A stretch of DNA of 54,439 nucleotides from Caryophanales bacterium UBA6449 (GTDB lineage: Bacteria; Bacillota_I; Bacilli_A; RFN20; CAG-288), in the NCBI GenBank assembly GCA_002437105.1, contig DJOB01000001.1:1-54439 (forward strand). The letters are read 5' to 3'. Each line of letters starts with the position of its first letter. Positions within the stretch are counted from its first letter, which is position 1. A program made the position numbers and the translations under genes. Below are positions 33,841 to 41,954 of this stretch, piece by piece. The notes beneath the pieces were generated by a model. The model searched no databases and was not told the DNA's origin. It worked only from the letters and a program-made list of their open reading frames with translations.

Positions 33841-36825
33841 TCACTTTCCCAGCTTCGCTAAGAGACTGTGGGCAAACTTATCCGATTCTTCACTCTTGAC
33901 CGAATTGACGGCCGGGATCGCCTCGACCACCTGAGCGGCCGGATTCGCGATCGGCTGCGGTGCGGGCGCCGCCTGGACGCTCCCACGCTTGGGCGCTTCC
34001 GCCTCGAGGTTGGCGCTGGTCTCATCCTTCTGGGCCAGGCTCGCCTTCAGATCGTCAGCTTCCTTCTGGAGCGAGGCGAAACGAGCGGCCTCAGCCTCCC
34101 TGGCGGCCGATGTCGCCGCAAGCTCAGCCTGGAGGTGCTCAGCCCGGTGGAACTCAGCCCGCAGGCGATTCGCTAGATCCTGCGCCTGCCTGACGCTCGC
34201 ACCGCGCTGTCCCTGCAGCTGTCGGACACCCTGGGCAGTGACGGCGGCCAGCTGTTCGCGCTGGTTGTTCTGCTGCTGAGCGATCTGGCCCGTGAGCTGG
34301 GCGACCGTACCCTTCAGCTGCTCCAGCTGCGCCCCCTGCTCCTCGTCGAGCGAGGTGAAACGAGCGACTTCAGCTTCCTTAGCGGCCGACGCCGCCGCAA
34401 GCTCAACCTGAAGGTGCTCAGCTCGATGGAGCTCAGCCCGCAGGCGATTGGCTAGATCCTGAGCTTCCCTGACACCCGCACCGTACTGGCGCTGCCGCTG
34501 GCGAGCGCCCTGAGCCACTGCGTCCTCCAGCTGCTGGCCCAGCGTAGAGATCTGAGCTTGAAGCGCCGGAACCGCCCGCGCGGAATCAGCCTGTTCAACT
34601 CGGATAGTAGCCAGCTCGGACGCCAGCGCTTTCTCATGCCGCGCCGCCGCCCTCAACTCGGTAGCCAAGTAGGCCGATTCCCGAGTCGCCTGACCGCGCA
34701 CCTGTCGGAGCTGCTTGGCAACCGCAGCCGACTCCGCTTCCAGCTTGGCCGCGCGCTCCTGCATCTTCAGAGCGTCCTGACCCGCGGAGGATTCCAGCTC
34801 CTCATTGACGCGGGAGAGAGAGGCGATCCGCGCCTCGTAATCGCTCCGCAGAGTCTCGACCTGGGTCTCCCCGGAAGCGAGCGCCTCCGCGAGCTTATCC
34901 GAGAGCTCGGTGACCTGCGCCTGCAGATCCGCCCGCGCAGCCTGGAGCGACTCCAGATCCTGCGCCTGGGCGGCCGCGGCGAGCGACTGGCGCTTGAGCG
35001 CTGCGATCTCGTCCTGGAGGCGAGCGCTATCCGCCTGGTGCGCCGCCTTCTCAGCTGCCAGCTGATCGGACAGCTGGGTCAGCGCCTCTGCGCCCTCAGC
35101 CTGAGCGGCCTGGCCCTGATCCTGCGCCTGGTTCAGGTTCGCCGTGAGCTTCTCCACCTCCGCTTCCAGGCGGGACTTGTCCTGCCTGAGCGCCGAGTTC
35201 TGCGCGGTCAGCTCAGCCAGTTCCTGCTGGCTGGCGGCCAGCTGGCTCTCCGCCGCGGCCTGGGCCTGCTTCGCCTCCTGGACGACCGTCTCATTCTCGG
35301 TCGAGATCAGAGCCTGCTTCTCGGTGAGCTTCGCCTGCAGCGCCACCAGATCCGACTGCGACTGGCGCAGCGTATCGTTCAGTGCGGCGATATCGCTCTG
35401 GTTCCGGTTGAGCTTGACCTTCAGGTCGTTGTTCTCCTCGAGAGCCGCCTGCCAGCGCTGCTCGGATTCGCTGGCCTTGGTCTGAGCCGCCGACTTCGCC
35501 TTGGTGCTCTCCAGGTACTTTGCTTGGAGATCGTTGATCTGGTTCTGCGCCAGCTTGAGCTTAGCGGGGAAGCCCTCCAGCTCCGCGGCCCGCTGCTTGA
35601 GGACCTTGTTCTCTCCCGCCAGCTGCGCATTGCGCTTCTTCACCTGGTCGATCGCATCGGGCGAGATGAAGCGGGAGCCTAAGGATCCCGAATTGAGGGG
35701 TACCGTGCCGTTGCCGGCCATCAGGTCGGCGAGAAACTTGGGGAGCACATCGGCGGGAGTCGGAGAATCGTCCTCCTTCTCCTCGACCTTCTGACCCAGG
35801 ACCTTGGATTCGTTCTCCGGCGTCAGACAGGCGCAGATGGCGCTCACCTTGATCTCATCGGTCAGCGTCGGATCCCTCACATCGCCAAACTTGAGGACCG
35901 GACGCGAGACCTGCGCGACATTCCGGATGGTCATGACCACCTTCCCGAGCTCTTCCAGGGTCACGTCGGGCGAGTGCGTGATATTGACCAGCATCCGGGA
36001 GCAACCCTTGGCGGAAGCATCGATGAGAGGAGAGGAGATGGCGGCGATCGCCGCCTCCTCGGCCCGGTTGGGACCCTTGGCATCGCCAAAGCCGATGATG
36101 GCTAGATGCGCATCGGTCAGCGTGGATTTGATATCGGCAAAATCCATGTTGATCTTGCCGGTCTTCACGATCAGATCCACGATGGTCTGAACCGCGCGGG
36201 ACAGGATGTGGTCGGAAGCGGAGAAGGCCTCGTTGGTGGGGCGCTTCCGATAGGTAGCCATCAGGCGATCGTTGGAGACGACGATATAGGAATCGACCGC
36301 CTTCTTGAGCTCGGCGAGACCGCGGATGGCCCGGTCGCTCTTATCCTCGCCCTCGAAGAGGAAGGGCTTGGTCACGACCGCGATGGTCAGCGCGCCCAGC
36401 GACTTCGCGATCCTCGCGATCACCGGCGAAGCACCAGTACCGGTACCACCGCCCATGCCCGCTGCCACGAAGACCAGATTGGCCCCCTTCAGCGCGGACT
36501 CGATCACGCGCGAGGTGAACTCGGCCTGCTCGCGGCCCTGATCGGGATCGCCACCGGCGCCGAGACCGGTCTTGCCCAGGATGATCCGGACCTCTGCCCG
36601 CGAAGTGCTGAGAGCCTGCGAATCGGTGTTGATAGCGATGAATTTGATGTCGGTGATGCCATCGTCGATCATCCGGTTGACGGCGTTGCAACCCGCGCCG
36701 CCCACGCCGCAGACCACGATCTTGGGGCGGCCGAACCGCCGCTGCAGCTGCTCGTCAGTCAGCGGCTGGTCGATGCCGGCCGCAAGGATCTCGTTCCTCT
36801 GAACCTCATGCTGATTATCGCTCAT
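33841..36825 (-). CDS. ftsZ: Giant FtsZ with a coiled-coil C-terminal extension
   Basis: A 994-residue protein. Residues 1-336 are a complete FtsZ GTPase: GVGGAGCNAV at 40-49, tubulin signature GGGTGTGASP at 125-134, and T7 synergy loop NMDFADI at 226-232. All catalytic positions are intact, so it should form the division ring. At 357-372, ADVLPKFLADLMAG resembles the conserved FtsZ tail peptide (D-x-P-x-F-L). Instead of ending, the chain continues with about 560 residues rich in Gln, Ala, Glu, Leu and Arg (390-945), predicted coiled coil, with a 93-residue tandem repeat near 780-920. It ends in a Pro/Ala linker and a short helix (FAHSLLAKLGK). ATG 36825 follows AAGGAGG by 8 bases. Ordinary FtsZ has 350-450 residues, so the extension is exceptional. 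Confidence 0.93.
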   Translation of the reverse strand: MSDNQHEVQRNEILAAGIDQPLTDEQLQRRFGRPKIVVCGVGGAGCNAVNRMIDDGITDIKFIAINTDSQALSTSRAEVRIILGKTGLGAGGDPDQGREQAEFTSRVIESALKGANLVFVAAGMGGGTGTGASPVIARIAKSLGALTIAVVTKPFLFEGEDKSDRAIRGLAELKKAVDSYIVVSNDRLMATYRKRPTNEAFSASDHILSRAVQTIVDLIVKTGKINMDFADIKSTLTDAHLAIIGFGDAKGPNRAEEAAIAAISSPLIDASAKGCSRMLVNITHSPDVTLEELGKVVMTIRNVAQVSRPVLKFGDVRDPTLTDEIKVSAICACLTPENESKVLGQKVEEKEDDSPTPADVLPKFLADLMAGNGTVPLNSGSLGSRFISPDAIDQVKKRNAQLAGENKVLKQRAAELEGFPAKLKLAQNQINDLQAKYLESTKAKSAAQTKASESEQRWQAALEENNDLKVKLNRNQSDIAALNDTLRQSQSDLVALQAKLTEKQALISTENETVVQEAKQAQAAAESQLAASQQELAELTAQNSALRQDKSRLEAEVEKLTANLNQAQDQGQAAQAEGAEALTQLSDQLAAEKAAHQADSARLQDEIAALKRQSLAAAAQAQDLESLQAARADLQAQVTELSDKLAEALASGETQVETLRSDYEARIASLSRVNEELESSAGQDALKMQERAAKLEAESAAVAKQLRQVRGQATRESAYLATELRAAARHEKALASELATIRVEQADSARAVPALQAQISTLGQQLEDAVAQGARQRQRQYGAGVREAQDLANRLRAELHRAEHLQVELAAASAAKEAEVARFTSLDEEQGAQLEQLKGTVAQLTGQIAQQQNNQREQLAAVTAQGVRQLQGQRGASVRQAQDLANRLRAEFHRAEHLQAELAATSAAREAEAARFASLQKEADDLKASLAQKDETSANLEAEAPKRGSVQAAPAPQPIANPAAQVVEAIPAVNSVKSEESDKFAHSLLAKLGK
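34071..34489 (-). repeat. Tandem repeat inside the FtsZ coiled coil
   Basis: Two copies of about 140 bases, at 34071-34210 and 34350-34489, align without gaps at an offset of 279 bases (93 codons). Both encode AQDLANRLRAE(L/F)HRAEHLQ and SAA(K/R)EAE(V/A)ARF. The similarity is high at DNA level, so the duplication is recent or under gene conversion. Confidence 0.8.
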
Positions 36826-37963
36826 CTCCCGTTCCTCCTTCCGCCGTCGTCGTGGGGATCTCACCCGTCCTTCCGATCCGAGGATTCCACTCATCCCGCG
36901 GGAAGTTCCAGATCATATCGTCATTCATCATGAGCCCGCCCACCAGGGCCTCCATGCCGGCATCGCGCGCGCCTAGCGCCTGCGAGCGGACGCGGTCGAC
37001 CGGGCGCTTCAACCTCTCGCCCAACAGCTGCGCGAATCCGTGTATGCGATCCGCTTCACCGTCCAGGAAGATCGGGTAGTCGCCCGAGAGCGGCAGCGAC
37101 GCGAGGCCCTTCCCGATCTCGTCCACCCATCCGTTCAGCTCGGCCGCTAGAGCCTGGCGGAACGCCGCGGGATCAACCCCCGCGAACAGCTCCCCGGTGC
37201 AGTGCTCCACCGATCCGATCCCGAACAGGTGCGCCAGGGTCGCCACCCGCTCCGAGCTCAGGCCTGTCTTTTCCGCTACCCGCTGGTACAAGCTCTCCAA
37301 GCCGGTGAGCCGGAGGCACCGATCGTACGGATTGAACAGCTTGACATCCACCAGCATGCTCTGATCCCGCTCCGCCTCCAGGATGAAGAAGTTCTTGCCG
37401 GTGACTCCGCTGCTGCGGATGAGCCGCGCCACGCCGGCGACCGCCGGGTAGATCCGGAATTTTGTCCCGATCTCTCCCACCTTCGGGAGCTCATCGTCCA
37501 CACCCCGGGACAGCAGGGCGACCAGCACCGCCCGGTTGCAGCGCCGGTTCTCAGGGAAGCGGGCCGTGTAATCCTTGACGCGCCCACTCTCGTCGAGGGA
37601 CGCATACCCCATGGCGTAGGTGGAGAGATTGAATCCCTCCTTCGCTCCGAATTCAGTCGCCGCACTGAGGAGCCTCCGCGCCTTCGCCTTGGTATAGCCG
37701 TTCTCATCGATCAGCGAGGGGACGGACTTCTGCATGAACACCCCATTCGGCGTAGCAGCCATGAGCGACAGGCAGAACAGGTTGGAACCCACCGCCTTAT
37801 TCATCGCCTTGACCGCCTGGTCCAGCGCCGCGGTCAGACCCGATTCCGCCGTCGGAAAAGTTCCGCGGTAGACGATCTTCACGTCCCCGGAAGCCAGATA
37901 GCCAGCGAGAACGACCACCTGGTCGCCCACCAGCTGACACGAAGCACTGTATTTCAGGATCAT
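36815..37963 (-). CDS. ftsA: Divergent FtsA-like actin-fold protein
   Basis: A 382-residue protein in the ftsA position: after ftsQ, overlapping ftsZ by 11 bases. Sequence similarity to FtsA is faint. Near residue 300, IFLDGEADRIHGFAQLLGER follows the adenine-pocket pattern of FtsA (VLTGGGA..PGF..LL...). However, the glycine-rich phosphate loops (DIGGGTTD type) are not found; the matching place reads FFILEAERDQSMLVDV. The normal N-terminal D-(I/L)-G-T loop is also absent. The C-terminus lacks a clear amphipathic membrane anchor. ATG 37963 is chosen because GGGGAGG lies 8 bases upstream. It may tether the enlarged FtsZ without ATP hydrolysis; this is inference. Confidence 0.6.
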   Translation of the reverse strand: MILKYSASCQLVGDQVVVLAGYLASGDVKIVYRGTFPTAESGLTAALDQAVKAMNKAVGSNLFCLSLMAATPNGVFMQKSVPSLIDENGYTKAKARRLLSAATEFGAKEGFNLSTYAMGYASLDESGRVKDYTARFPENRRCNRAVLVALLSRGVDDELPKVGEIGTKFRIYPAVAGVARLIRSSGVTGKNFFILEAERDQSMLVDVKLFNPYDRCLRLTGLESLYQRVAEKTGLSSERVATLAHLFGIGSVEHCTGELFAGVDPAAFRQALAAELNGWVDEIGKGLASLPLSGDYPIFLDGEADRIHGFAQLLGERLKRPVDRVRSQALGARDAGMEALVGGLMMNDDMIWNFPRDEWNPRIGRTGEIPTTTAEGGTGDER

Positions 37964-37968
37964 CGCCC

Positions 37969-38874
37969 TCACCTCCCCGCACTGGTATAGATTCCAAACC
38001 GCCCATTGTCATCCCGACGGAACCAGAGGTGATAGAGCGTCGCCCCCTCGCCGAGCCAGCTATCCCAGCTCGCGGTCACGGGGCTGAGATCGCCCGCCTG
38101 GCTGGCGGAGATCACCGCCTGCGTCAGTTCAGCGATCATCGTATCGGCACGGAACGAGGAGAGGTAAGCACTCTCGATCCCCATCCGGACCCGCTGGTCG
38201 ACGCCGGGCAGGTTCAGATAGAGATATATCCCACCCTCTTGCTCTGGATCCACCGTAGCCCCGAGGAGAAACCCACCGGCCAGAAGCGAAGGATCCAGAT
38301 CGGCCAGCTCGATCGACAGGTCCCCGATCTCCGTTCCGTAATCGTTCTCCCCCACCTGACCAGCCGGTATGGTGACCAGCCAGTCGAGCGCCGCTTCCGG
38401 ATAGGCCGCCTTCACCTCGGGAGACGCCGCGGCATAGGAAGTTCCGTCGGAGAGGTAGATCGCCCCATCCATCCCCTTCGACAGGGGAAAGAGATCGTGG
38501 AAGGTAACCTGGCAGGAGAAGGGGGTCAAGGCTACCTCGACGGGATAGGCGTGCGAGACGAACCAGGCCGAGGCGAGACCGGACTCCGCCTTCTGGACCG
38601 AGGCGAACATGTTCAGATCGTTGGACTTCAGACCCATAGCCCGGATGATCCGTTCCTTCGTGATGACCAGACCGTCGCCGTGCCCGCCGCTCATCCCGAA
38701 GAGGCGAGCAGTCACCCGGAGGGAAGAGACCCGGGACTGCGGGACGAAAAAGCAGGCGGTAACACCCGCCAGCACCAGCGCTGACGAGATGGTCAGCAGG
38801 CTGTTCTTTACCCGCTTCCACCTCCCCAGGTTAACCGCGATCTCACGAGGTCTGTAGTACGATTCACCTTCCAT
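37969..38874 (-). CDS. ftsQ: FtsQ/DivIB-like division protein
   Basis: A 301-residue protein with a short cytoplasmic start rich in Arg/Lys, one membrane span at about 25-44, and an outer domain. After the span comes a POTRA-like segment (TKERIIRAMGLKSNDLNMF, then the FVSHAYPVEVALTPFSCQVTFHD strand region), the usual binding platform of FtsQ/DivIB. Then a beta domain follows. The position before ftsA and ftsZ supports the call. AGAGGG lies 7 bases before ATG 38874. It normally links FtsL/FtsB to the ring; those partners are not visible here apart from the small protein after rsmH. Confidence 0.75.
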   Translation of the reverse strand: MEGESYYRPREIAVNLGRWKRVKNSLLTISSALVLAGVTACFFVPQSRVSSLRVTARLFGMSGGHGDGLVITKERIIRAMGLKSNDLNMFASVQKAESGLASAWFVSHAYPVEVALTPFSCQVTFHDLFPLSKGMDGAIYLSDGTSYAAASPEVKAAYPEAALDWLVTIPAGQVGENDYGTEIGDLSIELADLDPSLLAGGFLLGATVDPEQEGGIYLYLNLPGVDQRVRMGIESAYLSSFRADTMIAELTQAVISASQAGDLSPVTASWDSWLGEGATLYHLWFRRDDNGRFGIYTSAGR

Positions 38875-38900
38875 CGGGGAGCCCTCTTTTCAGCTTATTG

Positions 38901-38931
38901 ATTATATTATCTACACCTGTAATTCAAACAA
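38901..38931 (-). promoter_or_regulatory. Promoter of the ftsQ-ftsA-ftsZ-pheST operon
   Basis: On the minus strand TTGTTT (38931-38926) is followed after 16 bases by TAATAT (38909-38904). An overlapping perfect TATAAT lies at 38906-38901 with a 19-base spacer. It stands 27 bases before ATG 38874. Confidence 0.55.
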
Positions 38932-38954
38932 GGAAAAGAAGGAATTAACCTCCC

Positions 38955-40157
38955 TCACCGGCCCCGGATATCCGAGAGCTTGTCCCGGTCCCGCTCGATC
39001 GAGACGATGGACTTCATGTTGCGCGCGATCGTGGAGAAGACCTTGAGGAAGGTCTTGCGCTCAGCCGGTGGCACCCGGCGGAGCATGAAGACCATGGAGA
39101 CCATGCGGGCGAGGCTGATATCCAGAGACGCATTCCTCATATCCCCCCGCTCCACCCGAATCGCTCCGAACAGGGCATCGATGCAGCGCTCGAGTTGAGG
39201 GATATCCATGGTCTCGAAGAACTCCTTGCTCATCCGTTTGACCGCGTAGGGCAGCGACTGGAACCGGCCCCGCACGAGACTCTTCCCCTGCACGCACCAG
39301 TTGTATATATCGTGCTGCAGCAGCAGGAAGTTCCGCGAGACGATCGGGGTATAGATCACCCCGCTGTAGAGGATCATCCCCACCACCGATTGAGTGGGGG
39401 CAAAGCCGAAGATCCGATCGCTCAGGGTCTCGCGATCGAGCTTAGTGAAGACATCGCGCCGAAAGCCCGGCGCATCGAAGATATAGACGCCGGCGATCCG
39501 CTCCTTCAGTCTCTTCGAGAGCTTGAAGGCGGCGTACTGAGCGAGATTTCCACCCTTGGAGTGACCACCGATATAGAAGCCCTTCATGTTGGGGAGCGCC
39601 TCCATGGTCTCTCTAGCGTAACGGAGAGCATCGAGATCGGAGGGGATGACACCGAGGAAGCCGATGTCGAAATCCTCGCGCCAGCCCGAGAGGCTCCCAT
39701 CGGTCCCGCGAAAAGCGATGTAGGCCATCCGGTTCGGCAGGATGAAAGTCATGGCCGCGAACTGCTTCACCTCCTTCTCCGAAAAGAAGGTGCGGTACCC
39801 GCAGACCTTGATCCTCGAGAAGCGAGCCCGGTTCTGAATCGCGGTGACCAGATGAAAATCCTCTTCGAGAAGAAAAGAGATGGCATCTGTCTTAGAGAGG
39901 CTTAAATACGTACCGGCGATATCTCCGATTTTGACCTTCGCCGTATAGCTAGGACCGACGAGACCCTCGAAGTAGAGATAGGCGAGCCGCGAGATGATCA
40001 GGGCATCCACCTCGTTCAGAGGGGCACGCGCTCCGATGGGTTCATCCCCGTGCGCTTCCAGGTAGCCGAAGATATCGGTGAAATCGTTATTCCGAGGCAG
40101 CTTCAAAGGGAGATCGGATGGGTTTCTTCTATCGGCTGGGCCATACATGATCCGCAT
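38955..40157 (-). CDS. DUF2974 (Mbeg1-like) lipase-fold protein
   Basis: A 400-residue cytoplasmic protein with a lipase-type alpha/beta hydrolase centre. The nucleophile elbow GHSKG is at 198-202 (S200). The oxyanion-side segment AYIAFRGTDGS is near 145-155, and a likely acid residue sits in VYIFDAPGF near 226-234. The pattern matches the DUF2974 family, found widely in Bacillota, whose substrate is unknown. AAGGAGA precedes ATG 40157. It is 41 bases after recJ and 80 bases before the ftsQ start, so it may be co-transcribed with recJ. Confidence 0.8.
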   Translation of the reverse strand: MRIMYGPADRRNPSDLPLKLPRNNDFTDIFGYLEAHGDEPIGARAPLNEVDALIISRLAYLYFEGLVGPSYTAKVKIGDIAGTYLSLSKTDAISFLLEEDFHLVTAIQNRARFSRIKVCGYRTFFSEKEVKQFAAMTFILPNRMAYIAFRGTDGSLSGWREDFDIGFLGVIPSDLDALRYARETMEALPNMKGFYIGGHSKGGNLAQYAAFKLSKRLKERIAGVYIFDAPGFRRDVFTKLDRETLSDRIFGFAPTQSVVGMILYSGVIYTPIVSRNFLLLQHDIYNWCVQGKSLVRGRFQSLPYAVKRMSKEFFETMDIPQLERCIDALFGAIRVERGDMRNASLDISLARMVSMVFMLRRVPPAERKTFLKVFSTIARNMKSIVSIERDRDKLSDIRGR

Positions 40158-40198
40158 CTTGCTCTCCTTCCCGCCACACGGCTGACTATTCTAGGGTA

Positions 40199-41893
40199 TC
40201 ACATGTCACAGATCATCTCTACGGTCGTACGGCCACGGAAGGTATTTCTGGTCAGCTCACCGAAGAGCTCGACCTCTCCCGCCGCCCGCGCCACCTGGTC
40301 GGCGCAGCGGAAGATCAGCAGGCGTCCACCACCATTCAGGTTCACAAAACAGTTGCCGTTGCGCATCGACTGCTTCAGCCGCTGGGCATCGATCACGATA
40401 GAGAGCTTGGGCAGCTCGAACCCCTGCCCGAAAGGCTCGAGCGATTCGATCGCCCGCACGCTCTCCTCCGACACCAGATCCTCGGTGATCCGGATGGTCG
40501 CCCAGCTCTGAGCCACCGCATACTTGCTGACCTCGGCATTCAGCGAATGCAAAAAGTCATCCTTCAGCGCGCGCGGCAGGGTGAGACCGCAGGCGGACTC
40601 ATGACCGCCATGGTCCTTCAGGAAGGGCTTGATGAAGGGCGACTCGAGCACCTTATCCAGCGAGATGCCCTCCGGACCCCGGAGGCTACCGATACAGTCC
40701 CGGCTATCGATAGTGGAAGGGCAGAGCACCAGGACCGGACGCGGATTCTTCATTGTGCGCAGGACGCGATTGGCGATGAGTCCGGTCAGCCCCGAGGGCA
40801 CGGGGACAGCGGCACTGGCGAGATCGATACAGAGGACCGGGTCGGACGAGGCGAGATCGACCAATCCCGCCGCCTGTTCGACGATCTCCTTCTTCTGCCG
40901 ATTAAACCCATCGATCTCGACCGCCAGCCGGCGAACCTTATCCGGATCGGTGGAGGTGAGGAAGAACACACCCTTGTTCGGAATCGTTCCCCCGGCGACG
41001 CGGGCCACGCTGTTCAACTTGGAATTTATCGAGAAGTTGATATCGCGAAACTTCAATTCCTGCCCGGGCTGATAACCGTCGACGAGATAGGCTAACCGGG
41101 AAGCGAGACGGTCGTCGGGATCCTTCAGCGCCCGATTGAGGAGATTCAAGCCCCGCTTAGCCAGCGAGAGGTTGAAGATGTTCCGCAGATCCATGCAGTC
41201 GGAGAAGACCGCCAAACCCGCTAGTACCTGGAAGTAGTCCAGGTATCGACCGATAGTAGCGTCGTCGGCCACCTTCCTCCCGGTGGCGCGAAGGCGCGCG
41301 AGAAAGCTCTGATCCTTCAGGACCCTGGACGAGAAGAGGAGGGCGAGGAAGGCGGCTGAGCAATCGTTGCGGTGATACATCAGATCCCCCGCGCCGAACT
41401 TCGGCAGGTTTCCCACCTGCTCCTCGTGGTGATCGAGAATCAGGTAGTGCACGCCGTGCGAGGCGAGATACTCACACTCTCGCCGCTTCGTGATTCCATT
41501 ATCGGTGGCGATCACCAGCTGATATCCCTTAGCCACCATCTTCTCGAGAATCGGTAGCGCCAACCCGTATCCCGTATCGTACCGGGAGGGAATATAGAAG
41601 CCGGATCGGGAGACCCCTAGAAGCTTCATGGTCAGAAAGACGATCGAGGCCGAGGTCAAGCCATCGACATCGTAATCCCCGAATTCGACCATGGGAAGAT
41701 CCTTGATCACCGCGTCCTCGAAGCTCTGCACCACCGCGTCCAGATCGGAGGGAGCGGAGAAGCACGCCCCATCTTCCGCCTTCAGCGAGATACCCTCCCA
41801 ATCGCCGGCGCTCAAACCCGCGCGCTGGCGCATCAGGAGATCGACCGGAGTCAGATGGAAGTGAGCCAGCAGCAATTCATACAGTGTCGCCAT
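40199..41893 (-). CDS. recJ: Single-stranded-DNA exonuclease RecJ
   Basis: A 564-residue DHH-family 5'-3' exonuclease acting in recombination and mismatch repair. Motifs: DYDVDG at 73-78, DNGI at 131-134, DHHE at 154-157, and the DHHA1 motif GGHESACG at 429-436. C-terminal 110 residues form the OB-like domain (FGQGFELPKL). AGGAGG lies 7 bases before ATG 41893. Upstream there is a hairpin terminator after secDF, so recJ probably depends on read-through or on a start within the short gap. Confidence 0.93.
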   Translation of the reverse strand: MATLYELLLAHFHLTPVDLLMRQRAGLSAGDWEGISLKAEDGACFSAPSDLDAVVQSFEDAVIKDLPMVEFGDYDVDGLTSASIVFLTMKLLGVSRSGFYIPSRYDTGYGLALPILEKMVAKGYQLVIATDNGITKRRECEYLASHGVHYLILDHHEEQVGNLPKFGAGDLMYHRNDCSAAFLALLFSSRVLKDQSFLARLRATGRKVADDATIGRYLDYFQVLAGLAVFSDCMDLRNIFNLSLAKRGLNLLNRALKDPDDRLASRLAYLVDGYQPGQELKFRDINFSINSKLNSVARVAGGTIPNKGVFFLTSTDPDKVRRLAVEIDGFNRQKKEIVEQAAGLVDLASSDPVLCIDLASAAVPVPSGLTGLIANRVLRTMKNPRPVLVLCPSTIDSRDCIGSLRGPEGISLDKVLESPFIKPFLKDHGGHESACGLTLPRALKDDFLHSLNAEVSKYAVAQSWATIRITEDLVSEESVRAIESLEPFGQGFELPKLSIVIDAQRLKQSMRNGNCFVNLNGGGRLLIFRCADQVARAAGEVELFGELTRNTFRGRTTVEMICDM

Positions 41894-41908
41894 ATTTTCC
41901 TCCTAATG

Positions 41909-41930
41909 AAAACTGGGCGATGGCGCCCAG
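41909..41930 (-). terminator. Terminator between secDF and recJ
   Basis: On the minus strand CTGGGCG, CCAT and CGCCCAG form a perfect 7-bp GC stem followed by TTTTC. It lies in the 61-base gap and could limit, rather than stop, transcription into recJ. Confidence 0.75.
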
Positions 41931-41954
41931 CTTTCATCTGAACATATCCGTCAA

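Noticed and set aside
18973..38874. Use of the Mycoplasma code (TGA as Trp), suggested by the Mollicutes-like gene content.
   Set aside because: TGA is the natural stop of several genes (BSH-like enzyme, ftsZ, ftsQ, thyX, rsmH) at family-typical ends, and Trp is encoded by TGG.
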